64,000 nt of DNA from Thalassotalea sp. Sam97 (GTDB lineage Bacteria; Pseudomonadota; Gammaproteobacteria; Enterobacterales; Alteromonadaceae), in contig NZ_CP166919.1 of assembly GCF_041379765.1 (NCBI RefSeq), forward strand, positions 1,736,001 to 1,800,000. The letters run 5' to 3'. Made by a program: the position numbers and the translations under genes. The notes beneath the pieces were generated by a model. It was given only the letters and a program-made list of their open reading frames with translations. It was not told where the DNA came from and did no database searches. Numbering within the stretch: the stretch's first letter is position 1; every line of letters begins with the position of its first letter. Shown piece after piece: positions 27,499-34,141 of the stretch.

Positions 27499-28158
27499 TT
27501 ACAAGAACCCTGTTCAATAAAAACACTAACTAACCTGCTAAAACCTTAACTTATTTTGGGGTAAATGCATACTTCTTTGGCGTATTTTTGGCGTATTTTT
27601 GGCGTACAAGACTTAAATAAATCTAAACAGATGGGCCAATATCAAGGTAAATCCCTGGCAAGGCTGTTTTGAAGATCACGCAAAGTAAAAAACGATTTGA
27701 AACAAATGTATCTGAATAGCCATTAACACAATGAAAAGCTATATAACGAGCGCGTCGGCGCTACCTGTGGATCTATTCATAGAGATATAAGAGCAGGCTC
27801 TTATTAACTCTATTGGGGTGTCGGTATCCATTCAAAACTTAAAGTGGATTTAATAAGGGCTTTGGATTAAAGATTTCACCCGACCGAGCCTGCCGTTCAA
27901 TGTTATACGCTTCACGATTCGCGTTAGTAATTGCGAAATCATTTGCCGTTAGGTGGTGCAAATAACTATGTCACAACAGTTTTTGCACATACTTTCATCA
28001 ATCAGGATGTATAAATTCCCTGTATATCTAAACACTTACGTTAAAAACCAACTTGTTACTATTACAGTTTTTTACATAAATTTTACATGCCCAGCATTGT
28101 TTAAATATCAAACAACACATATGATGCGGGCCTTGATTACTCGAGGATTGATAATGCT
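27499..28158. other. gene-poor left end of the island
   Basis: 660 bp without a convincing gene. It holds a 2.5-copy 11-bp direct repeat (27579-27606), a small perfect palindrome TAAGAGC-AG-GCTCTTA near 27789-27804, and a GTTAGGT at about 27949 that resembles an integron site end but has no partner. An open frame at 27953-28174 has no family features; only its last codons (ATG at 28154, MLCDIL) are well placed behind the GAGG site. Confidence 0.5.
27579..27606. repeat. 11-bp direct repeats near the left attachment site
   Basis: GGCGTATTTTT, GGCGTATTTTT, GGCGTA in tandem, about 125 bp inside the left island end. Short, evenly spaced repeats beside an attachment core are the pattern of recombinase arm sites or directionality-factor sites; this is inference from position. 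Confidence 0.5.
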
Positions 28159-28587
28159 ATGCGACATTCTTTAGTTGCCCTTACAATGGTTTCTGCAATC
28201 ACAGGATGTGGGGGTGGAGATAGTTCTTCAAATGAGGACGTTAATAGCCCATTGAATAAGGCACCCGTTATACAAAAAATACCGGATCAAAGTTTTCATG
28301 AGAAATCGAGCCACACGATTATTGCAAATGCGAACGATCCTGATGGCAGTATAGTATCATACCAATGGGAAGTTATTAGTGGCCCTAGTATCACGCTTGC
28401 GGGCAACGATTCGAATCAAGTTACCATAACTATTGGTAATATCGATATTGATCAAAAAGTCACTTTGAAGTTATCAGTAACTGACAATGACAATCAAACC
28501 ACAACGATAAATGTAAATGTAACCATATCAGCTTTTCCAATCGCAGTATTTGACGAAGAAAGGTTTGGTGAGATGGAGTTAGGATAG
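28159..28587 (+). CDS. lipoprotein with one PKD-like domain, unknown function
   Basis: 142 residues; signal peptide with lipobox ITGC followed by GGGDSSSNED linker, then one PKD/cadherin-like immunoglobulin fold (NKAPVIQKIPDQSF, NDPDGSIVSYQWEVISGP, TLKLSVTDNDNQTTT). The same domain type occurs three times in the large lipoprotein at 53512-57195. The GAGG site at 28143 suits the out-of-frame ATG at 28154 better than the ATG at 28159, so the true start is somewhat uncertain. Its stop overlaps the next start (TAGTG). Confidence 0.7.
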   Translation: MRHSLVALTMVSAITGCGGGDSSSNEDVNSPLNKAPVIQKIPDQSFHEKSSHTIIANANDPDGSIVSYQWEVISGPSITLAGNDSNQVTITIGNIDIDQKVTLKLSVTDNDNQTTTINVNVTISAFPIAVFDEERFGEMELG

Positions 28588-29306
28588 TGAAACGTTTAAG
28601 CTTACTTATTGCTTTAGCATTGGCAGGAACTGTAAATGCAGAAGAAATTAAAGAATTCAATAAAGGTGATATCGCTACAGCGGCAGACTTCAACAAAAAC
28701 TTTAAAGTTTTGCATAAAGCTACCCAAGAAAACAAAGCTGCAATTGAGGCAAATAGAGACGACATTGCAATGTTGATTGACGAGGTTTCACAGGTCAATG
28801 CATTAGCTCAAGCTAACGCTTCATTTATACTGGTCAACAGCGATGGTGAAAAGATTGCTAATGTGCTTTTAGCAAGAGGTAGAGGTGGAAGGATTTATAC
28901 TGACGACTTCATGGCGGATCTCGATGGCAATTATATTGAGTCATCATTTACAGATATTAAATATTTGGACAGTGATTGTAGCGAAGCGGTAGTATCAGAG
29001 CAGACATTTGGATTACAGAGATATTTGAATCTTTTCGGTTATGTCTTCACTGAAATTAATAATAGTCAAGTTTTTGTATTGAACGGTTCTACTGAAACTG
29101 TTAGCCCAAATACATTGTATCATTGGGTAGCAGAGTATGATCCTGAGGCAGAAACTGATATTGCTTATTGTAGACAAATTCCTCACTGGGATATCGAGTC
29201 GGGTTATTTAAAATTGACTCCTATTAGTCCACCTGATTTCTTAACATTGCGTGATGATGGGTACGGGTACGTAATTGCTCCGGGCCATTATATTAAGGCT
29301 AAATAA
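28587..29306 (+). CDS. secreted protein of unknown function, coupled to the PKD lipoprotein
   Basis: 239 residues from a GTG start that shares a base with the preceding stop, which implies translational coupling. The signal peptide MKRLSLLIALALAGTVNA is followed by a helical, probably coiled-coil part (residues about 40-75, KVLHKATQENKAAIEANRDDIAMLIDEV) and a beta-rich C-terminal domain with two cysteines (DSDCSEA, AYCRQIP). It has no recognised family. The pair looks like a surface lipoprotein with a secreted partner. Confidence 0.68.
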   Translation: MKRLSLLIALALAGTVNAEEIKEFNKGDIATAADFNKNFKVLHKATQENKAAIEANRDDIAMLIDEVSQVNALAQANASFILVNSDGEKIANVLLARGRGGRIYTDDFMADLDGNYIESSFTDIKYLDSDCSEAVVSEQTFGLQRYLNLFGYVFTEINNSQVFVLNGSTETVSPNTLYHWVAEYDPEAETDIAYCRQIPHWDIESGYLKLTPISPPDFLTLRDDGYGYVIAPGHYIKAK

Positions 29307-29679
29307 CATTTTGAACGCCCCTGTAACACAATCTGTGTAACTAACTGATTTATATGTAATCTGTAATTCGGTCTTCAAATTCAATGATAAAGCGATTTGA
29401 GGCCGATTACAATTTCGAACTGGCATCGTCCACTTTTTCCATGCCTATTCAATAAACCCGCAAATATGTAGTGGTCAAGTTAAATTGGCCACGGTTTCAT
29501 ATTACCATGCCTGCATATAAAGTACCTAGACAGACAACGTCCACAATTCCAAAGTAATCTATTGATAAGGCAAGCATTTATAGTTTTTTTTAAAACGAAA
29601 ATGCTTTCAAAAAGTATCAGAATTCTTATACTTAGTAAAGAAACCAAAATTTTAATCAGTTATTAAAAGGAAGGTGTTT
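29307..29679. other. intergenic region in the island
   Basis: 373 bp without a supported gene. GTGGTCAAGTTAAATTGGCCAC at 29471-29492 (split 8-bp arms with one mismatch) resembles the end of an insertion sequence but has no partner. A good ribosome site AAGGAAGG lies just before 29680. Confidence 0.4.
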
Positions 29680-29970
29680 ATGGGGTTGTTCAATTTCTTG
29701 TTTGGTGGGATTTCTAGCTCTACTGATGTTGGTACAACAGGCTCTGTTGATATTACTAGTTCATCGGAGCCTAGCGTTAATATTGACGGTACGCCGATGG
29801 TAGGCTCGGTTGATATTAACGGTAACCCTTATGGTGTGACATCGGTAGATGATAGCTTGAATTCTTCGTGCTCAATTGACGATTCGTTTTCATCTATTGA
29901 TAGTTCGAGTAGTTTTGATGACTCTTTTAGCTCTTTTGATTCAGGTTGCTCAGGCTTTGACGATTGGTAA
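29680..29970 (+). CDS. small Ser/Asp-rich protein of unknown function
   Basis: 96 residues starting MGLFNFLFGG. The ATG at 29680 is chosen over the GTG at 29674 because AAGGAAGG is then 5 bases away. The first 11 residues are hydrophobic; the rest is Ser, Asp and Thr-rich with near-repeats SVDI(T/N), then S/D-S-F repeats (DDSFSSIDSSSSFDDSFSSFD) and a final DDW. It has three cysteines, almost no Lys or Arg, and no recognised family. The strong ribosome site and codon pattern support a real gene. Confidence 0.6.
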   Translation: MGLFNFLFGGISSSTDVGTTGSVDITSSSEPSVNIDGTPMVGSVDINGNPYGVTSVDDSLNSSCSIDDSFSSIDSSSSFDDSFSSFDSGCSGFDDW

Positions 29971-30293
29971 AAATTTTAAATTTTTTTAATTTCAGCATAA
30001 TTTTATGCAAGTTAAAAACAGCACTTAACTTATCATCTCCTTATCGAGCTGAAGGCAAAAGGTATCTGGGGCGCGCCTAATTAATTATCCCAGCAATGCC
30101 TTAAAAACGGACTGCCAAGGTCAGCGAGATACGCAGGGTTAACAAGGACAAGGAAGTACACGGTTAGCCAATATTAATCCCCTGTTTGACGTCGCAGGTA
30201 CTTTTCGGAGATGAAAATATGACTATAAATAGCACCTAATTCCCCTCGTAAGTCGCTAGTTACCTTTAGGACTTTAAACTAAAGGTAACAACT
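29971..30293. other. intergenic region carrying a long 5' leader
   Basis: 323 bp without a gene. It ends in the hairpin at 30259-30289 that covers the ribosome site of the next gene. The preceding stretch, GC-richer than its surroundings, may be transcribed as the leader of that gene. No riboswitch family was recognised. Confidence 0.45.
30259..30289 (+). promoter_or_regulatory. hairpin burying the ribosome-binding site of the 30294 gene
   Basis: GTTACCTTTAG (30259-30269) and CTAAAGGTAAC (30279-30289) are a perfect 11-bp stem with a 9-base loop. The AAAGG ribosome site (30281-30285) lies within the 3' arm, 8 bases before the ATG. This form suits an RNA thermometer or a site opened by a trans-acting RNA or protein. 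Confidence 0.65.
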
Positions 30294-30689
30294 ATGAGCG
30301 ACACAATAGAGTTTTACAAAAATTACTCTCGCCGAAGCAAATCCCCTTGGGATGATGCTGCGCGAGTGGCTATGCTGTGGCAACCAGAATCGAAACAAGG
30401 CATTTACTTGCATCTTGGCGCTTTTGGTATTAACGGGATTGGTTTAAGTAAAGCGTTTCAAGAAAAAATGCCAGATGGCTTACAATGCCAATACCTGGTA
30501 TTCGAGCGTTTAGACATCGTCATGCATGTATTTGCAGAAGAAATACAGCAATACTGTATCGATAATGTGTCTACCAAAGATTTCAAAGAAGTGTTTTTGC
30601 TTAACCAAGATGCGTTCTTTAACGACGTATCCAAGTCCTATTGGGCGTTAGCATACAATAATTATGTAAAACAAATTAACTTCGAATAA
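30294..30689 (+). CDS. hypothetical protein with hairpin-controlled start
   Basis: 131-residue, probably cytoplasmic protein with mixed charge and no signal peptide, membrane segment or known motif. Segments are WDDAARVAMLWQPESKQGIYLHLGAFGINGIGLS and FLLNQDAFFNDVSKSYWALAYNNY. It has its own terminator at 30708-30730 and an unusual ribosome-site hairpin. No family was recognised. Confidence 0.68.
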   Translation: MSDTIEFYKNYSRRSKSPWDDAARVAMLWQPESKQGIYLHLGAFGINGIGLSKAFQEKMPDGLQCQYLVFERLDIVMHVFAEEIQQYCIDNVSTKDFKEVFLLNQDAFFNDVSKSYWALAYNNYVKQINFE

Positions 30690-30707
30690 TCATCGAGAAA
30701 ACTTACA

Positions 30708-30730
30708 GGAGCCATCATTGGCTCCTTTTT
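30708..30730 (+). terminator. terminator of the 30294 gene
   Basis: GGAGCCA and TGGCTCC around TCAT, followed by five T, 18 bp after the stop. Confidence 0.85.
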
Positions 30731-30932
30731 AATGAAACTGCATTAATTTCCAGTCCGGCATATATATATAAATAACTGGATATTACTTTCTCGCTGCTGC
30801 AAGCGGGGGCCTTATTTAGGCACTACTAAAAACTAGGTACGCAGAACCCTGGTCACTAGAGCGGTCTCGGCGGTACGCTGTTATTCGTTCCCCCAGTTAT
30901 AAACGGACATAGATTAAAATCAGAGAACATCG
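30731..30932. other. intergenic region in the island
   Basis: About 200 bp (260 bp up to the next gene) without a supported gene. It includes a TATATATATA run near 30758-30769 and a GC-richer block around 30800-30890 with no reading frame. No structure was assigned. Confidence 0.35.
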
Positions 30933-30960
30933 AAATAAGCCGCTTGTTAGCGGCTTATTT
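30933..30960 (-). terminator. terminator downstream of the winged-helix gene
   Basis: AAATAAGCCGCT and AGCGGCTTATTT around TGTT form a perfect 12-bp stem, 29 bp after the stop of the minus-strand gene. Confidence 0.75.
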
Positions 30961-30989
30961 CATTTAGTCTGCAATGTTGATAAAGCTTT

Positions 30990-31685
30990 TTACCAAAACT
31001 TGTTGTAGAGAATCGAAATGAGTTCTTTGCTATAAATGTATTTGATTGACTGTGAAAAAAACTCACGATCCAAATCATTCTCTGGCTTGTCAATCAGTTT
31101 GTTGTTTACCCTCTCGGCATCTTTAACAAATCGCCTTCTATGAGAAAATATAAGCACTTTGTTGAAGTTTTCTCCAGAATCAATGGCTCGTTTATAGCGC
31201 CTCAACAAATCTAAACGATGGATTATCGTCTTACTTGAGCATTCAACTTCAATGGCGACAACCTCGCCAGAATTATTGTCATCGTCCGACACTTGATAAC
31301 AAATGGCATCGACCCGCCTTCTTTTTCCCTTTGAGTCTTTTACCTGCTCACGTTCCGTAATGAAGAAGGCATACTTACCTTGTTGAACACCTATAGCCAC
31401 AATTGCTTGAGCAATGAGGTCATGGGTTACTGATTTTGGATTGATGGTACTTGGCTTGATATTGTATTTTAGATGTTCATTATGAAGCTCTTTCAACATT
31501 CGTACCGCTTTGGGCTTTAATAGAAAAATTCTTTTATCTCGTGTTGCATAGGTTGCAACTTCATTAATGACATCATCTTTAACTAATCGTTTGACCATTC
31601 GATTAACAACAGAACGGTCAACGTCCCAAAGCAACTCAATCACAGAGACCGACGTAAAACCAAAGCGATAAATCCAATCTAGCAA
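30990..31685 (-). CDS. winged-helix protein with a nuclease-like core (replication-relaxation/MobC-like)
   Basis: 231 residues from a TTG at 31685. The N-terminal winged helix-turn-helix (residues about 1-70, TSVSVIELLWDVDRSVVNRMVKRLVKDD) is followed by a PD-(D/E)XK-like core (RRVDAICYQ and VVAIEVECSSKTIIHRLDLLRRYKRAI). This resembles the replication-relaxation proteins of mobile elements that help plasmid or island processing. The open frame continues upstream without a start for 31 more codons (..HNAKQYSLLDWIYRFGF) into the recombinase gene, which suggests that the original N-terminus was lost at a rearrangement near 31710-31780. Confidence 0.6.
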   Translation of the reverse strand: MLDWIYRFGFTSVSVIELLWDVDRSVVNRMVKRLVKDDVINEVATYATRDKRIFLLKPKAVRMLKELHNEHLKYNIKPSTINPKSVTHDLIAQAIVAIGVQQGKYAFFITEREQVKDSKGKRRRVDAICYQVSDDDNNSGEVVAIEVECSSKTIIHRLDLLRRYKRAIDSGENFNKVLIFSHRRRFVKDAERVNNKLIDKPENDLDREFFSQSIKYIYSKELISILYNKFW

Positions 31686-31708
31686 AGAGTATTGCTTCGC
31701 ATTGTGGC

Positions 31709-32491
31709 GTGCTTGTGTCGAATTCGACTTTTGATATTTTTGCTGAAGCAGCTCAAGCCGGAGAAATTGATGGCAGCGTTAACCCTGCCACCGTCGTTAA
31801 AAATCCGAACGCCAAAATTACAAAATCTCGACTGACTCTTGAGCAGTTTACACAAATCGTTAAACATCAGAAGTATCTTCCGCATAAATACAGCTACTTA
31901 TTAGCATTAGTAACTGCACAGAGACGCACAGATTTAGCGTTGCTACGCAAACAAAAAGGAACAGACTGGGAAGAAAAATATAAAGCTTACAGAGATAACC
32001 TTAATCACTTTATAAAAATCGGTGAAGACTACGGCTCTTTTGCAAGCTTAGTTGAACATGCACCCTACTCGTTTATTGACGGCGACTACTTGCATATATT
32101 TCAAATTAAAACCGGCAAGTTAATTAAAATTCCAATGGCACTAAAATTAGATGCGCAGGGGTTATCCATTGCCGATATAGTCGATAAGGCTATGCATTGT
32201 GATGAATCAGACTTTGTGCTTCACCACACAACAGCCAGAACCACAAACAAAGTAGGCGACCCGCTTCATCCCGACTCAATTTCACGTTCCTTTAAACGCG
32301 CTCGAGTTGATGCAAACATTGAGTGGCAAGGTCGCCCTGCCACATTTCATGAAATTAGATCATTAGCTGAGCGTTTATATCGCGAGCAAGGCGTCGATAC
32401 TCGACTGCTATGCGGCCATTCTCAACAGAAAATGACCGACAGATACAACGATTTACGCGGGAGTGATTGGAAAACCATAACGATTCAGTAA
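31709..32491 (+). CDS. tyrosine recombinase/integrase, N-terminally truncated
   Basis: Site-specific recombinase of the phage integrase family, presumably the one that inserted the island. The 260 residues start within the core-binding domain (FDIFAEAAQAGEIDGSVNPA, SRLTLEQFTQIV) and contain the catalytic domain: first Arg in TAQRRTDLALLR, HEIRSLAERLY, LLCGHSQQKMTDRY with the HxxR, GH(S) and nucleophile Tyr. Full integrases of this type have about 400 residues, so the arm-binding and most of the core-binding domain is missing. The GTG at 31709 is a formal start only. Probably inactive. Confidence 0.85.
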   Translation: MLVSNSTFDIFAEAAQAGEIDGSVNPATVVKNPNAKITKSRLTLEQFTQIVKHQKYLPHKYSYLLALVTAQRRTDLALLRKQKGTDWEEKYKAYRDNLNHFIKIGEDYGSFASLVEHAPYSFIDGDYLHIFQIKTGKLIKIPMALKLDAQGLSIADIVDKAMHCDESDFVLHHTTARTTNKVGDPLHPDSISRSFKRARVDANIEWQGRPATFHEIRSLAERLYREQGVDTRLLCGHSQQKMTDRYNDLRGSDWKTITIQ

Positions 32492-32505
32492 TAGTTTTAA
32501 TCAAA

Positions 32506-33591
32506 TTACAAGTTTACATGACAGTAAGATATATCAGATTTACTTACCCAGGTTATATTTGTTAGTGGCTCATAGTTAAAATCATTACCATCATACAAAC
32601 TTTTTCCTCCAAAGAAGTAGCCAGCACTAGACTTTACTAATTTTCCTTTCCACATCACTTTTACTCTATCTCCCGATAACTGCTCCACAAAACCCATTTT
32701 GTTATCGTATGAACATATGCCTTGCCCTATGGTATAAGCATTATCCAAACGATTCTCCCAAAGTTTTTCAGCTCTAGCCTTAGCATCGAAATAATCTTGA
32801 TTTTTTTTAATGAACTCTTGGCGCTCTTTTTCTTTCAAGTCTCTTTTTGCCTTAGTTTCGGTTTTGGCATATTCAAGAGCATCATTCAAATGAGATTGAA
32901 TTGCCATATCCAAGAATGGTTCACTGATATATATAACATACAAATTTTTATCGGCACCAGTAGAAAAGGCTATCGATTCTTTAAATTTTCCACCATCTAA
33001 ACAGGAATAAGTAGCCCTAGTTCCGAGAAAGAGACCGCGCTTTCTTCCCAACAACTTGTACGTATATGTGTTTATTCCATCATATCCCTTACCTCGATAG
33101 AATATATGTTCACCTAATGTACTGATTCTTTCTCCTGTATCCAGATCCTTATAAAGTACTCCTGAACCAGGAATATATTTTTTTAAGAACTCTAATTGAT
33201 TATCATTAACACCATATAAATAAGGGTTAAACTTACCTTGTATATATGGGATTTCTATATCTTCATGATTTGAAAAAAATGATGAACAGCTATTTTTCAT
33301 AGCACGAAATAAATTACTTTCTATATCCCACCTACCAATAGGCCCATAACCATCAAGTTCATTTGTCTTAATAACTTTGAAATTACCGTATATTGAAGAT
33401 TTTTCCTCTACAGTAACACCTAGTTGTTCAGCTAGCTGTAAATGGAATTCTTCAAATGAATTACTGTTAGGGTAATCATACGTAAGCATACTTTTTTTGG
33501 GTTGAACGGGGGGAGATTGTTGTGGCTTCGTAGAAGAACATGATGTTAAAAATGCCAGCATACAAACCGATAAAGACAGATTATATTTCAT
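32506..33591 (-). CDS. lipoprotein of unknown function at the island's right end
   Basis: About 361 residues from the ATG at 33591 (GGA 8 bases upstream; 33603 is less likely). It has a signal peptide with lipobox LTSC, a Pro/Gln/Lys linker, a mixed domain with several cysteines (residues about 60-220), a highly charged helix (YAKTETKAKRDLKEKERQEFIKKNQ) likely forming a coiled coil, and a C-terminal SH3-like beta domain (GDRVKVMWKGKL). No family was recognised. It converges on the recombinase gene with a 14-bp gap. Confidence 0.72.
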   Translation of the reverse strand: MKYNLSLSVCMLAFLTSCSSTKPQQSPPVQPKKSMLTYDYPNSNSFEEFHLQLAEQLGVTVEEKSSIYGNFKVIKTNELDGYGPIGRWDIESNLFRAMKNSCSSFFSNHEDIEIPYIQGKFNPYLYGVNDNQLEFLKKYIPGSGVLYKDLDTGERISTLGEHIFYRGKGYDGINTYTYKLLGRKRGLFLGTRATYSCLDGGKFKESIAFSTGADKNLYVIYISEPFLDMAIQSHLNDALEYAKTETKAKRDLKEKERQEFIKKNQDYFDAKARAEKLWENRLDNAYTIGQGICSYDNKMGFVEQLSGDRVKVMWKGKLVKSSAGYFFGGKSLYDGNDFNYEPLTNITWVSKSDISYCHVNL

Positions 33592-33748
33592 ACTTATTTC
33601 CATATATTATTTGAAGAAAGCATGCTACCTAAATTTCATGCTTCTTTCTATAACTTAATTTGATAGTTTACAAGTAACAAAAACTTTGGATATAGGTAGG
33701 ATATAATTTAGGGAAAGCTCTACAGCCCCTGTAAAATAAGGGGTTGCA

Positions 33749-33808
33749 TTACTGTTCTGAGATACCCATACACACAAAGAGCACGGAATCGATATCGTTA
33801 TTATTCAT
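33749..33808 (-). pseudogene. displaced 5' end of a low-molecular-weight tyrosine phosphatase gene
   Basis: From an ATG at 33808 with a strong GGAG site, the minus strand reads MNNNDIDSVLFVCMGISEQ and stops. The first 15 residues match the N-terminus of the intact phosphatase (NNNKIDSVLFVCMG) and the frame then runs into island sequence. Most simply this is the original start of the phosphatase gene, cut off by the integration. Confidence 0.75.
33763..33778. repeat. attachment-site core, right end of the island
   Basis: TACCCATACACACAAA, identical to 27441-27456. Similarity continues to the right into the old phosphatase 5' end and stops abruptly to the left. Confidence 0.75.
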
Positions 33809-34141
33809 GTTATTCTCCAGTTAACCCACTCTCTTATTGTTATTAAAGACAAACCTCCGTCAATATCTGATAAAGGTTTGGTAAAGGATTTTAGTGTCTA
33901 ATTGATTATCCGCTAGTAGTTACCTTAGCCTTATCTATCAGCTAAGCCAAGTACAACATAGGCGTTATTTACGGATTATTTTAGCCGATACCTCACCGCC
34001 ACAATGTTAATAAAATGTAAAATAAACAGTGACTTTCCATTATTTTGCCGTACACTGAATTCACTTGCTGTTACATTTTGTTACAAGTGTATTCGTGTGA
34101 ATACTAGCAAGCACCATCCCAATAACACAGGAGACAATCAA

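Larger units (their letters stand above)
27441..33778. mobile_element. 6.3-kb integrated genomic island in the tyrosine-phosphatase gene
   Basis: Bounded by the two 16-bp core copies. Inside are a tyrosine recombinase (31709-32491), a winged-helix/nuclease-like protein, several unknown secreted proteins and long gene-poor stretches, unlike the tightly packed flanks. Outside the right copy lies the displaced phosphatase 5' fragment (MNNNDIDSVLFVCMGISEQ then stop). The recombinase lacks its N-terminal domains, so the element is probably fixed in place. The boundaries are inferred from the repeats. Confidence 0.72.
33592..34141. other. right island junction and control region of the subtilisin gene
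   Basis: 550 bp holding a small CCCCT/AGGGG stem near 33725-33744, the right attachment core (33763-33778), the displaced phosphatase 5' fragment, and the promoter and leader region of the protease gene. Nothing further was recognised. Confidence 0.6.

Noticed and set aside
27579..27606. Possible CRISPR-like direct repeats
   Set aside because: The units are only 11 bp and contiguous, without spacers, and no cas genes are present.
27940..27960. GTTAGGT resembling the 3' end of an integron attC site
   Set aside because: No matching RYYYAAC partner and no convincing long imperfect palindrome around it, and there is no array of cassettes.
27953..28174. 73-codon open frame before the PKD lipoprotein
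   Set aside because: No ribosome site at its start and no recognisable protein pattern. Only its last six codons are near a ribosome site, which is mentioned with the lipoprotein.
29471..29492. End of an insertion sequence (GTGGTCAA..TTGGCCAC)
   Set aside because: Only one short imperfect palindrome, no second end, transposase remnant or target duplication.
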